A stretch of DNA of 64,000 nt from Burkholderiales bacterium (GTDB lineage Bacteria > Pseudomonadota > Gammaproteobacteria > Burkholderiales > Burkholderiaceae_E). Of this stretch, positions 8,507 to 17,425 are shown piece by piece. The stretch is taken from contig JAPLQF010000032.1 of assembly GCA_026399875.1 (NCBI GenBank), forward strand, positions 1 to 64,000, in the 5' to 3' direction. A model generated the notes under the pieces. That model was not told the origin of the DNA. It saw only the letters and a program-made list of their open reading frames with translations, and did not search any database. Made by a program: the position numbers and the translations under genes. Numbering within the stretch: position 1 is the stretch's first letter; each line of letters starts with the position of its first letter.

Positions 8507-10945
8507 ATGGCTGCGACAGCCCACCAGATCCCCTGCAACGATGAGTTCCTGATCCTCGACGACCCGCTCGAGCGCGACGAGATCGCGCGGGAAATCGCGC
8601 CTGCAGCCAACGGCGCACGGCGCTTCGAGACGGTCCTGAGCATCGACGGCGTGCATTGCGCAGCCTGTGTGATCGCAATCGAAGACGCGCTGCAGGACTG
8701 CGTCGACGAGGTTTCGGTGAACGCAGCCACGCGCCGTGCGCGTCTGGTGTGGCGAGCCGATGCGCAGCAACTGTCACGTGCCTGTGATCGGATCGCAAGC
8801 CTGGGGTATCGGCCCAGACCGGTTTCGAAGCGGCTGCTCGACACTGCGCAAGCAGCGGGGCGTCGCACGGCGCTGTGGCGAATGCTGGTGGCCGTGCTGT
8901 GCATGATGCAGGTGATGATGTATTCGGTTCCCCGCTATGTTGCCGAGGCGGGTGCGATGAGCGAGGACATCGTCGGGCTCATGACCTGGGCGGAGCGGAT
9001 CCTGACGCTGCCGGTCATGCTGTTTGCCGCCGGCCCGTTCTTTACCGGCGCCTGGCGCGATCTGCGCGCATGGCGGATCGGCATGGATGTGCCAGTGGCT
9101 CTCGGCATCGCGGTCACCTTCGTGGCGAGCCTGGCTGCCGGCACATCCGGCGGTGAGGTCTGGTTTGATTCGCTGACCATGTTCGTCGCTTTCCTGCTGG
9201 TCGGCCGCTGGCTCGAGGCGGCAGCGCGCGAGCGCGCCATGGCCGGCGTGGGCGACCTTCTTGCACGGCTGCCCGAGCGCATCGAACGACTCGACGACCG
9301 GGGCGGCGCATCGCTGGTCGGTTTGCGGCAGTTGCGACCGGGCGACCGTGTGCGCGTGGCCGCCGGGCAGGCCGTGCCGGCAGATGGCGTTGTCGAGGCG
9401 GGGGTTGCCCATGTCGACGAATCGCTGCTCAGTGGCGAAAGCCGCCCGCTGTTGCGTCAGCCGGGCGATGCCCTGGCTGCCGGCAGTGTGAGTCTGGACG
9501 CACCGCTCACGATGCGACTGACCCGCAGTGCGCGTGACTCACGCCTGCAGGAGATCGCCGATCTGATGGACAGCGCCTCGGCGCGCAAGCCACGATTGGC
9601 TCAATTGGCCGATCGCTGGGCTGGGCCATTTCTGGGCGTTGTGCTGGCACTGGCGGCCATCGCCTGGTTTGTCTGGCACGCGATCGACCCAAGTCGCGCC
9701 GCCTGGGTAGCGGCCGCCGTTCTGGTCGTCGCCTGCCCCTGTGCCCTGTCGCTGGCCACGCCAGCCGCTTTGCTGGCGGCATCGGGGCGACTGGCGCGTC
9801 ATGGTCTGCTCGCCCGCTCGCCGCAGGCACTCGAAGCCCTGGCCCAGGCGGACACCTTTGTCTTCGACAAGACCGGGACCCTGACGCTCGACCGGATGGA
9901 CGTGGTGGCGGTGCAGATGAAAGAGCTCGGGTCGCACAGCGGCGCGCAATCCAGTGCACCGTGCGACGCACAAGCAGGCTCCCTGGCAGACACACAGGCC
10001 GACGCGGTCCGGATCGACTCGCTGCAGGCGCGCGCTGTGGCTGCCGCGCTCGAGGGCGGCTCGATTCATCCGGTTGCCGCAGCGATCGTGCGCCATGCAC
10101 CCGCCGGCATCGCCTTGCCCGAGGTACGCTCGGTACGCGAACAGGCCGGGGCAGGCATCGAAGGTGAAGTATTGATTGGCGGGCGATGGCATCGGGCGCG
10201 CCTGGGCAGTCTTCGCTTTGCGACACAGCAAGCTGGCGGCGAAGGCATGCATGAGGGCGGTGTCAATCCGCACGACGCCAGCGCCATGAGGGAGGCCGGC
10301 GAGGCTGGCGATGTCTGCCTGTCGATTGACGGCCGCGCAGCGGCGAGTTTTACCCTGAGCGAGACCTTGCGGCCCGAAGCACTGAGCGCCATCGGACGAC
10401 TGCGCGAGGCGGGAATGCAGCTCGAAATCCTGTCGGGCGATGCGCCTGATCGGGTTGCTCGCGTGGCCGAAGCGCTGGGCATCGAGACCTGGCATGCCCA
10501 GGCAAGTCCCGAGGACAAACTTGCCCGCATCGAAGCGCTTGGCCGCCTGGGGCGTCGCATGGCCATGGTGGGAGACGGGATCAATGACGCTCCGGTGCTT
10601 GCACGCGCGCATGTGTCGATTGCCTTTGCGACCGGGGCGCCGCTGGCCCAGCACCGCGCCGACCTGCTTCTGCTGGGCGAGCGGCTCGACCGCCTGGCGC
10701 TGGCCCGTGATCACGCGCGTCAGGCCATGCGTGTGGTGAGGCAGAACCTGATCTTTGCGACAGCCTACAACGCGGTCGGCATACCGCTGGCGCTGGCAGG
10801 CTGGCTGCCGCCCTGGCTGGCGGGGCTGGGCATGGCAGGCAGTTCTCTGATCGTCGTACTCAATGCGCTGAGACTCGCGCCGTCGCGGGTGACTGCCCGG
10901 TCGATGTCGCCCGATCCGGTCCTCCCTCCCCTGCCTGCGCACTGA
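8507..10945 (+). CDS. ccoI: Cu+-exporting P-type ATPase CcoI (FixI), cbb3 oxidase assembly
   Basis: 812-aa P1B-type ATPase that supplies copper for the CcoN binuclear centre. Seen in order: one metal-binding domain with GVHCAAC (Cys51, Cys54), membrane helices, the TGES-type loop as LLSGESRPL, the ion-path motif CPCAL (Cys410-Pro-Cys412), the phosphorylation motif DKTGTLT (Asp454) and GDGINDAP. A GTG at 8456 would add 17 residues, but the FNR-box position argues for the ATG at 8507. The short CcoI-type N-terminus and the direct linkage to ccoS and ccoN separate it from a general CopA. Confidence 0.92.
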   Translation: MAATAHQIPCNDEFLILDDPLERDEIAREIAPAANGARRFETVLSIDGVHCAACVIAIEDALQDCVDEVSVNAATRRARLVWRADAQQLSRACDRIASLGYRPRPVSKRLLDTAQAAGRRTALWRMLVAVLCMMQVMMYSVPRYVAEAGAMSEDIVGLMTWAERILTLPVMLFAAGPFFTGAWRDLRAWRIGMDVPVALGIAVTFVASLAAGTSGGEVWFDSLTMFVAFLLVGRWLEAAARERAMAGVGDLLARLPERIERLDDRGGASLVGLRQLRPGDRVRVAAGQAVPADGVVEAGVAHVDESLLSGESRPLLRQPGDALAAGSVSLDAPLTMRLTRSARDSRLQEIADLMDSASARKPRLAQLADRWAGPFLGVVLALAAIAWFVWHAIDPSRAAWVAAAVLVVACPCALSLATPAALLAASGRLARHGLLARSPQALEALAQADTFVFDKTGTLTLDRMDVVAVQMKELGSHSGAQSSAPCDAQAGSLADTQADAVRIDSLQARAVAAALEGGSIHPVAAAIVRHAPAGIALPEVRSVREQAGAGIEGEVLIGGRWHRARLGSLRFATQQAGGEGMHEGGVNPHDASAMREAGEAGDVCLSIDGRAAASFTLSETLRPEALSAIGRLREAGMQLEILSGDAPDRVARVAEALGIETWHAQASPEDKLARIEALGRLGRRMAMVGDGINDAPVLARAHVSIAFATGAPLAQHRADLLLLGERLDRLALARDHARQAMRVVRQNLIFATAYNAVGIPLALAGWLPPWLAGLGMAGSSLIVVLNALRLAPSRVTARSMSPDPVLPPLPAH

Positions 10946-10957
10946 CGAAAAGGAAAC

Positions 10958-11110
10958 ATGTCGATGGACATCCTCTACCTCCTCGTTCCGCTTTCGGTCG
11001 TGCTCGTGCTGGCGATCACCGGTCTACTCGCCTGGGCGGTGAGCACCGGTCAGTTCGACGATATCGAGCGTGAAGGCCAGCGCATTTTGCTCGACGACAC
11101 CGAGCCTTGA
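10958..11110 (+). CDS. ccoS: cbb3 oxidase assembly protein CcoS
   Basis: 50-aa single-span membrane protein. One hydrophobic helix occupies residues 5-28, followed by the family-typical WAVSTGQFDDIEREGQRIL tail. AAGGAAAC precedes the ATG at good spacing, 12 bases after the ccoI stop. CcoS is needed for cofactor insertion (heme b/Cu) into cbb3 oxidase. Its stop codon is embedded in the second FNR box (11107-11120), so the ccoN promoter begins inside this gene. Confidence 0.92.
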   Translation: MSMDILYLLVPLSVVLVLAITGLLAWAVSTGQFDDIEREGQRILLDDTEP

Positions 11111-11120
11111 TCTGGATCAA
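11107..11120 (+). promoter_or_regulatory. FNR/Anr box upstream of ccoN
   Basis: A second copy of TTGATCTGGATCAA, identical to the one at 8407-8420, overlaps the ccoS stop codon. A class II placement predicts a start near 11155 with an AT-rich -10-like CAATATC at about 11143-11149, and a leader of about 38 bases to the TTG start of ccoN. This would let the structural oxidase genes be induced separately from ccoI-ccoS at low oxygen. Confidence 0.9.
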
Positions 11121-11192
11121 GCGGCACAGCAGCGCAGCGCAGCAATATCAGCGCAGCAAGACGCCATTTGATTCTGCCGAGGGAGCGCGCCA

Positions 11193-12632
11193 TTGAGAAC
11201 CGAGATCCGCAGCGATGCGGCGACCTACAACGACACCGTCGTGCGTCAGTTCGCGATCATGACCATTGTCTGGGGAGTGGTCGGTATGCTGGTCGGGGTG
11301 GTGATCGCCGCCCAACTGGCCTTTCCGGCGCTCAACTTTGATCTGCCCTGGCTGTCCTACGGCCGCCTGCGACCACTGCACACCAATTCGGTGATCTTTG
11401 CCTTCGGCGGCTGCGCGCTCTTTGCCACCAGTTACTACGCGGTGCAGCGCACCTGCCAGACCCGGCTGTTTGCCGGACCACTGGCCACCTTCACCTTCTG
11501 GGGATGGCAGGCGGTCATCGTGGCTGCAGCCATATCGCTGCCGCTGGGCTATACCAGCGGCAAGGAGTACGCTGAACTCGAGTGGCCGATCGACATCCTG
11601 ATCACGCTGGTGTGGGTCTCGTATGCGGTCGTGTTCTTCGGCACGCTCTTTACCCGAAAGGTTCGCCATATCTATGTGGCCAACTGGTTCTTCGGTGCCT
11701 TCATTCTCACCGTGGCCCTGCTGCATGTGGTCAACAGCGCAGCGATACCGGCCGGGCCGATGAAATCGTATTCGGTCTATGCCGGCGTGCAGGATGCGAT
11801 GGTGCAGTGGTGGTATGGCCATAACGCAGTCGGGTTTTTCCTGACCGCAGGCTTTCTGGGGATGATGTATTACTTCGTGCCGAAGCAGATCGGCCGCCCG
11901 GTCTACTCCTATCGACTGTCGATCGTGCACTTCTGGGCGCTGATCTTCACCTACATGTGGGCCGGCCCGCACCACTTGCACTACACCGCCCTGCCCGACT
12001 GGGCGCAGTCGCTCGGCATGGTGTTTTCGCTGATCCTGCTCGCGCCCTCGTGGGGCGGCATGATCAACGGTGTAATGACGCTCTCGGGTGCCTGGCACAA
12101 ACTGCGCGAGGACCCGATCCTGCGGTTCATGATCGTCTCGCTGTCCTTCTATGGCATGTCGACCTTTGAAGGGCCGATGATGGCGATCAAGACGGTCAAT
12201 GCGCTGTCGCACTACACCGACTGGACGATCGGCCATGTGCATTCGGGTGCGCTCGGCTGGGTCGGCCTGATCTCGATGGGCAGCCTCTACTATCTGATCC
12301 CACGCCTGTTTGGCCGCGACACGATGTACAGCGTGCGGGCAATCGAGATTCACTTCTGGGTCGCCACGATCGGCATCGTGCTCTATGCAGTGTCGATGTG
12401 GGTGAGCGGCGTCACGCAGGGCCTGATGTGGCGCTCGGTCGAACCCGACGGCACGCTCACCTACTCCTTTGTCGAGTCGGTCAAGGCGAGCTACCCCTAC
12501 TACTACGTGCGGCTCATCGGCGGACTGCTCTACCTGACCGGCATGGTGATCATGGCCTGGAATGTCGCCATGACCGTGACCGGCGGCAAACCGGTCGCTG
12601 TCCCGGTGCTGCGCGCACCGGCCCACGCCTGA
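11193..12632 (+). CDS. ccoN: cbb3-type cytochrome c oxidase subunit I CcoN
   Basis: 479-aa polytopic catalytic subunit carrying heme b, heme b3 and CuB. Conserved histidines: His63 (PLHTNSVIF), His210 ([11 protein letters not shown]), His260/261 (GPHHLHY) and His348/350 ([11 protein letters not shown]). The [11 protein letters not shown] helix contains the tyrosine region cross-linked in cbb3 enzymes. The start is a TTG behind GAGGGAG; an in-frame stop at 11169-11171 rules out an upstream start, and the next ATG would delete the N-terminus. First gene of ccoNOQP. Confidence 0.97.
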   Translation: MRTEIRSDAATYNDTVVRQFAIMTIVWGVVGMLVGVVIAAQLAFPALNFDLPWLSYGRLRPLHTNSVIFAFGGCALFATSYYAVQRTCQTRLFAGPLATFTFWGWQAVIVAAAISLPLGYTSGKEYAELEWPIDILITLVWVSYAVVFFGTLFTRKVRHIYVANWFFGAFILTVALLHVVNSAAIPAGPMKSYSVYAGVQDAMVQWWYGHNAVGFFLTAGFLGMMYYFVPKQIGRPVYSYRLSIVHFWALIFTYMWAGPHHLHYTALPDWAQSLGMVFSLILLAPSWGGMINGVMTLSGAWHKLREDPILRFMIVSLSFYGMSTFEGPMMAIKTVNALSHYTDWTIGHVHSGALGWVGLISMGSLYYLIPRLFGRDTMYSVRAIEIHFWVATIGIVLYAVSMWVSGVTQGLMWRSVEPDGTLTYSFVESVKASYPYYYVRLIGGLLYLTGMVIMAWNVAMTVTGGKPVAVPVLRAPAHA

Positions 12633-12650
12633 CCGCAGACGGAGTCGCTC

Positions 12651-13256
12651 ATGGCTTTCAATCACGAACGCATCGAAACCAACGCCCTGCTGCTGATCGT
12701 CCTGACCCTGCTCACGGTGGCGGTGGGCGGACTGGTCGAGATCGTGCCGCTTTACTTTCAGAAGTCGACCACCGAGCCGGTCAGGGGGCTCAAGCCCTAC
12801 GATGCCCTGCAACTCGCCGGGCGCGATGTCTACATTCGCGAGGGCTGCTACAACTGCCACTCGCAGATGATCCGGCCGTTTCGGGCCGAGACGCTGCGTT
12901 ATGGGCCGTATTCAGTCGCGGGCGAATTCGTCTGGGACCATCCCTTCCAGTGGGGCAGCAAGCGCACCGGGCCCGATCTGGCGCGGGTGGGCGGGCGCTA
13001 CAACGACGAATGGCACCGCACCCACCTGACCAATCCGCGCGATCTGGTGCCTGAGTCGAATATGCCCGGCTATCCCTGGCTGGCCAGTCAGACCGTCGAT
13101 GGCCCAACCATGCAGAACCACATGCGCGCGCTCGCAAAGGTCGGCGTGCCCTACAGCGAGGCCGACATCGCAGGCGCACCCGAGGTGGTGAAGGGCAGGA
13201 CCGAAATGGACGCCCTGATCGCCTATCTGCAGGGCCTTGGCACCACGATCAAATAA
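12651..13256 (+). CDS. ccoO: cbb3 oxidase subunit II CcoO (mono-heme cytochrome c)
   Basis: 201-aa membrane-anchored cytochrome c. One N-terminal helix (about residues 11-35) is followed by a periplasmic domain with the heme c motif CYNCH (Cys66, Cys69, His70) and family residues around [14 protein letters not shown] downstream methionine in [10 protein letters not shown] is the probable sixth heme ligand. It passes electrons from CcoP to CcoN. It begins 18 bases after ccoN. Confidence 0.97.
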   Translation: MAFNHERIETNALLLIVLTLLTVAVGGLVEIVPLYFQKSTTEPVRGLKPYDALQLAGRDVYIREGCYNCHSQMIRPFRAETLRYGPYSVAGEFVWDHPFQWGSKRTGPDLARVGGRYNDEWHRTHLTNPRDLVPESNMPGYPWLASQTVDGPTMQNHMRALAKVGVPYSEADIAGAPEVVKGRTEMDALIAYLQGLGTTIK

Positions 13257-13269
13257 GGGAAATCAGACA

Positions 13270-13404
13270 ATGACCGTCGACCTCGTTCGCGGTGTGATCA
13301 CCGCACTCTCGCTTGCCTGCTTTGTGGGCATCGTGATCTGGGCCTACTCGCCGCGCAACAGGGCGCGCTTCGAACAGGACGCCCGCCTGCCCTTCGACGA
13401 GTGA
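13270..13404 (+). CDS. ccoQ: cbb3 oxidase subunit CcoQ/FixQ
   Basis: 44-aa small subunit with one membrane helix (about residues 6-25) and the family-typical WAYSPRNRARFEQDARLPF tail. It has no prosthetic group and is thought to stabilise the complex. It lies between ccoO and ccoP, 13 bases after the ccoO stop. Confidence 0.93.
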   Translation: MTVDLVRGVITALSLACFVGIVIWAYSPRNRARFEQDARLPFDE

Positions 13405-13419
13405 GCAAAGGACACGAAC

Positions 13420-14337
13420 ATGGCGGATTTCACGAGCGGGTTCTGGTCACCCTTCATCACCATCGCGACGCTGGTCGCCATCGCTGCCTGCCTGTTGCTG
13501 CTGGTGCTCAACAGCCGGCGGCCGCCGCCGTCTGCGGACAACACCACCGGTCATGTCTGGGACGGTGATCTGCAGGAGGCGAACAATCCGCTGCCGCGCT
13601 GGTGGAGCGGTCTGTTCGTGATCACCATCGTGTTCTCGCTTGGCTACCTGTGGCTCTATCCGGGGCTGGGAGCACGAGATGGCGCAAGTGGCTGGAGCGC
13701 TGCGGCGCAATACGAGGCCGAAACCACTGCGCTCGCGCAAGAGATGGCGCCGCTCTATGCCCGGTTTCAGGGGCGGTCGGTGACTGAACTGGCCGGCGAC
13801 GCAAGGGCGCATGCCATTGGCGAACGACTCTTCCTTAACAACTGTGCCCAGTGCCATGGCTCCGATGGCCATGGCGCCAAGGGCTTTCCCAACCTTGCCG
13901 ACAACGACTGGCTCTATGGCAACTCGCCGGAGCAGATCGTGCAGTCGATTGCAAAGGGTCGCAACGGACTGATGCCACCGATGGCCGCAGCCCTGGGGTC
14001 AGCACAGGAGGTCGAGCAGGTCGCGCAATATGTGCTGTCGCTGTCCGACAGTTCGAGCGATGCGGTCAAGGCGGCACTCGGCAAGCCGCGCTTTGCGACC
14101 TGCGCGGCCTGTCACGGTGCTGACGGGCGCGGAAACCAGGCGCTTGGCGCGCCCAACCTGTCTGACCGCATCTGGCTGCATGGCGGCGGCCTGCAGGCGG
14201 TGGTCGCGATCGTCAACAACGGCAAGGACAACCCAATGCCGGCATGGGACGACAAGCTCACCGAAGGGCAGATCCACGTGCTCGCCGCCTATGTGCTGTC
14301 GCTGTCGCAACCGGGTGCACCGGGCGCAAGACCCTAA
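13420..14337 (+). CDS. ccoP: cbb3 oxidase subunit III CcoP (di-heme cytochrome c)
   Basis: 305 aa. The N-terminal part has two hydrophobic segments (about 10-31 and 61-80) separated by the conserved HVWDGDLQEANNPLPRWW. Two cytochrome c domains follow with CAQCH (Cys142, Cys145, His146) and CAACH (Cys228, Cys231, His232). The axial methionine regions are GLMPPM and NPMPAWDD. It receives electrons from soluble cytochrome c. Its TAA overlaps the ccoG ATG by one base. Confidence 0.97.
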   Translation: MADFTSGFWSPFITIATLVAIAACLLLLVLNSRRPPPSADNTTGHVWDGDLQEANNPLPRWWSGLFVITIVFSLGYLWLYPGLGARDGASGWSAAAQYEAETTALAQEMAPLYARFQGRSVTELAGDARAHAIGERLFLNNCAQCHGSDGHGAKGFPNLADNDWLYGNSPEQIVQSIAKGRNGLMPPMAAALGSAQEVEQVAQYVLSLSDSSSDAVKAALGKPRFATCAACHGADGRGNQALGAPNLSDRIWLHGGGLQAVVAIVNNGKDNPMPAWDDKLTEGQIHVLAAYVLSLSQPGAPGARP

Positions 14338-15764
14338 TGGTTCGCGAGGTCATTCCGATCGCGCTGGCAGACGATAACTGCCTGTTCTCGATCTATCAGG
14401 CGCACCAGAAACTCTATCCCCGATCAGTGACCGGGCGGTTTGCGCGTCTTCGCTGGGGCGCGGTGTTTTTCACCCAGATGATCTTCTACGGCTTGCCATG
14501 GCTGCAATGGAACGGACGCCAGGCGGTGCTCTTCGATCTCGGTGCACGCAAGTTCTATCTCTTTGGCTTGGTGCTCTGGCCGCAGGATTTCGTGTATCTG
14601 GCAGCCCTGCTGGTGATCGCGGCACTGTCGCTGTTCTTTTTCACCGCGGTAGCGGGGCGTCTGTGGTGCGGCTATGCCTGCCCGCAAACCGTCTACACCG
14701 AGCTCTTCATGTGGATCGAGCGGCACACCGAAGGCGACCGCGCAGCCCGCATGAAACTCGACGCCGGGCCATGGACTGCCGACAAGCTCGCAAGGAAGGG
14801 GGGCAAGCACGCCCTCTGGATAGCGCTCGCATTGCTGACCGGCTTCACCTTCATCGACTATTTCGCACCGATTCGCGAGCTCGGCGCGCAGGTGCTGTCG
14901 CTGAGCATCGGCCCCTGGCAACTTTTCTGGCTGCTCTTTTACAGCTTTGCCACCTGGGGAAATGCCGGTTTCATGCGTGAGCAGGTCTGCAAGTACATGT
15001 GCCCCTATGCACGCTTCCAGGGCGCAATGTTCGATCGCGACACGCTGGTGGTGACCTACGACGAGCGGCGCGGCGAGCCGCGCGGCTCGCGCTCGCGCAA
15101 GGCCGAGCCGGCGGCGCTCGGCCTGGGCAGCTGCATCGACTGCAATCTGTGCGTTCAGGTCTGTCCGACCGGCATCGACATCCGTAACGGCCAGCAATAC
15201 GAATGCATCGGCTGCGCAGCCTGCATCGATGTCTGCGATACCGTCATGGACAAGATGGGCTATGCACCCGGTCTGGTGCGCTATTCGACGCACCGGGCGG
15301 TGCATGCCGCGCCCGAAAGCGCTGCCGACCGGCGCATCCTGAGCCACCTGTTGCGCCCTCGCGTGCTGATCTATGCCTGTCTGCTGCTGGTGCTCGGCGG
15401 CGGTCTGGTGACCTCGATCGCGACCCGCAATCCGCTGCGGGTGGATGTCATTCGCGACCGCAACACGCTGGCACGCATCGCCGACGCGGGCCGCATCGAG
15501 AACGCCTATCGGCTCAACCTGATGAATGCCTCGGAGCAGGCATTGGTGATCGACGTCGCGGCCGAGGGCATCAGCGGGATCACGATCGAAGGTCCTGCGC
15601 AATTCGAGGTTGCTGCCGCCAGTAACCGCGCCGTCCCGGTCAGGGTGCAGGTGCCGCCGCAAGGCATCGATCCCGGCGCCCACGCCATCCGATTCCTGAT
15701 CACTGCGCGCGAGGAACCCGCGATCGCGCGCACCGAGAAGGCGAGCTTCATCGTGCCCCGCTGA
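14337..15764 (+). CDS. ccoG: cbb3 oxidase accessory protein CcoG (RdxA/FixG), 4Fe-4S ferredoxin
   Basis: 475-aa membrane iron-sulfur protein. It contains several hydrophobic segments in the first half, the WCGYACPQTVYTELF motif, and a classic ferredoxin pair CIDCNLCVQVCP and CIGCAACIDVC. A C-terminal FixG immunoglobulin-like domain follows. CcoG acts as a cupric reductase in oxidase biogenesis. Start set at the ATG at 14337, which overlaps the ccoP stop by one base; the frame remains open upstream but only inside ccoP. Confidence 0.95.
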   Translation: MVREVIPIALADDNCLFSIYQAHQKLYPRSVTGRFARLRWGAVFFTQMIFYGLPWLQWNGRQAVLFDLGARKFYLFGLVLWPQDFVYLAALLVIAALSLFFFTAVAGRLWCGYACPQTVYTELFMWIERHTEGDRAARMKLDAGPWTADKLARKGGKHALWIALALLTGFTFIDYFAPIRELGAQVLSLSIGPWQLFWLLFYSFATWGNAGFMREQVCKYMCPYARFQGAMFDRDTLVVTYDERRGEPRGSRSRKAEPAALGLGSCIDCNLCVQVCPTGIDIRNGQQYECIGCAACIDVCDTVMDKMGYAPGLVRYSTHRAVHAAPESAADRRILSHLLRPRVLIYACLLLVLGGGLVTSIATRNPLRVDVIRDRNTLARIADAGRIENAYRLNLMNASEQALVIDVAAEGISGITIEGPAQFEVAAASNRAVPVRVQVPPQGIDPGAHAIRFLITAREEPAIARTEKASFIVPR

Positions 15765-15793
15765 CCGCCACCCACCATCGGAGATTGTCGATC

Positions 15794-16306
15794 ATGTCCC
15801 TGCCAACCAGCCTTAAACCGACCCCTGCCTGGCATGAGCCGCTGGTCTGGCTGGTGTTCGGCATCCCGGCACTGACAGTCGTGGCCGGTCTCATCACCGT
15901 CTGGATAGCGGTGCAGCGGGCCGACAGCAATGTCGCCGAGGACTATTACAAGCGCGGGCTGGCAATCAACCGCTCGCTCGATCGTGAAGCCCGCGCACAG
16001 GCGCTCGAACTGGTCGCCGAGGTCCGGCTGTCGGCTGATCGTTCGCTCACGCTGCGCCTGTCCGGCAAGGTGTCACCGCCCGAGTCGATCCTGCTCACCC
16101 TGACCCATCCGGTGCATGCCGAGCAGGACCGCCGGCTGGTCCTGCAGCGCGGCAATGACGGCCTTTATCGGGCGGTCGCCGCGCCAATCGCTCGGGTGGC
16201 CTGGGACCTCGCCATTGAATCCCTCGACTGGCGTATCACCGCCCGCCATCTCGCATTGCCCGACGGCGCGCAGGTGCGGATCGCCGCCGGATCGCCACAA
16301 CACTGA
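15794..16306 (+). CDS. ccoH: FixH/CcoH family protein
   Basis: 170 aa. A single N-terminal membrane helix (about residues 16-42) is followed by the FixH signature AEDYYKRGLAINRSLDREARA and a periplasmic beta-rich domain. A TTG three codons earlier sits only two bases from the GGAG, so the ATG at 15794 with 11-base spacing is the better start. CcoH is needed for cbb3 assembly and stays bound to the oxidase. It follows ccoG in the usual ccoGHIS-type maturation order, although ccoI and ccoS are placed upstream here. Confidence 0.9.
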   Translation: MSLPTSLKPTPAWHEPLVWLVFGIPALTVVAGLITVWIAVQRADSNVAEDYYKRGLAINRSLDREARAQALELVAEVRLSADRSLTLRLSGKVSPPESILLTLTHPVHAEQDRRLVLQRGNDGLYRAVAAPIARVAWDLAIESLDWRITARHLALPDGAQVRIAAGSPQH

Positions 16307-16323
16307 CCGAGGCAAGGCATCCC

Positions 16324-16572
16324 ATGCCACGCACCACCCGCCAATGGATCACCGTCCTGTGGCCGGCCTTTCTGGCTGCCAGTGCGCTCGAACTGCTGGT
16401 TTTCGCCGGCTTTGACCCGCAGGACGTCAACCTCTTCGGTCTGTCGCTCGAGCCGGAGCGCGCCGCTGTCTACTCGATCACCTTCCTGCTGTTCTGGCTG
16501 ATTACCGCCGCAGCAGGCATCGTCACCCGCGCCATGAGCGCAGGCGATGATCAGTCGGCCGACAGCCCATGA
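16324..16572 (+). CDS. Small two-helix membrane protein in the cbb3 cluster
   Basis: 82-aa protein with two strongly hydrophobic helices, about residues 9-28 and 46-68. The loop carries FDPQDVNLFGLSLEPERAAVYS. No catalytic motif is visible. It is 17 bases after ccoH, and its stop overlaps the next gene start in an ATGA, so all are likely one transcript. Position suggests an accessory role in oxidase biogenesis, but the function is unknown. Confidence 0.8.
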   Translation: MPRTTRQWITVLWPAFLAASALELLVFAGFDPQDVNLFGLSLEPERAAVYSITFLLFWLITAAAGIVTRAMSAGDDQSADSP

Positions 16573-17360
16573 GTCTGATCACCCTGCTCGCCACCTCGGC
16601 GACCCTGGGATTGGTCGGCGGCGTGCATTGCGTGGCGATGTGTACAGGGCTGCAGAAGGTGGCGGTGCATGGCTTGAATCATCGGGATTCGGGAGAGCGC
16701 TTGATCGTCGGCACAGGCCCGCACCGGACGATTCCGATCAGCACGATCAACCAGACTGCACCGGCTGCAGGCGCCCTGCGCGCTGCCGGCCAGGACCTGG
16801 TTTTCCAGGTCTCGCGCGTCGCCGGCTATGCCGTGCTGGGTGCCACGGTCGGCGCGGGTTCGGCAGCGCTGCGGTGGGGCGCCTCGGCAGCCCCCCTGAT
16901 GCAGCCGGTCTGGGGGCTGTTCAATGCCGCGCTGCTGATGCTTGGTCTGGCACTGCTCATACTCGGTCGCCAGCCGGTCTGGGTCGACGGACTCGGCCGG
17001 CGCTTCTGGTCGGCCACGACAAGCGGTTTTGCGCCACCCGGGTCGAAGCGGCGCATCCTGTCCGGACTGGCCTGGTCCCTGCTGCCCTGCGGTCTGCTGT
17101 ATTCAGCCCTTGCTGTGGCCGCGCTGGCCAGCAGCGCACTGGGCGGAGCCAGCGTGATGATCGCCTTCGGTGCGGCAACCGCCCTCGATCTGCTAGCCGC
17201 CCGCTGGCTGCTGCGGGCCATCGATGTCATGGCCGGCGCACGGCTGGCCGATCGGCATGCAATCGGTGTACGGATCGGCGGCGCGCTGCTCAGTGCGATG
17301 GCAATTGCGGCACTGCTTGCGCTCGCGATGGGCCAACCCCATCCCTTCTGCAATTCATGA
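16569..17360 (+). CDS. Sulfite exporter TauE/SafE-family (UreH-like) membrane protein
   Basis: 263 aa, about six membrane helices. The N-terminal GGVHCVAMCTG motif, with two cysteines in the first helix, is typical of the COG2836 (UreH/CcdA-like) group found beside cbb3 genes. A second pair of conserved features is SLLPCGLLYSAL. A hydrophilic insert at about residues 26-75 between the first two helices looks long. Its family and location suggest metal or thiol handling for oxidase assembly; direct evidence is lacking. ATGA overlap with the preceding gene. Confidence 0.82.
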   Translation: MSLITLLATSATLGLVGGVHCVAMCTGLQKVAVHGLNHRDSGERLIVGTGPHRTIPISTINQTAPAAGALRAAGQDLVFQVSRVAGYAVLGATVGAGSAALRWGASAAPLMQPVWGLFNAALLMLGLALLILGRQPVWVDGLGRRFWSATTSGFAPPGSKRRILSGLAWSLLPCGLLYSALAVAALASSALGGASVMIAFGAATALDLLAARWLLRAIDVMAGARLADRHAIGVRIGGALLSAMAIAALLALAMGQPHPFCNS

Positions 17361-17425
17361 GCCGCGACATGAGCGCAAGCGTCTGCTGCAGTCGGGGGGC
17401 GATCTCGCCGCAACCGTCCGGGCAA

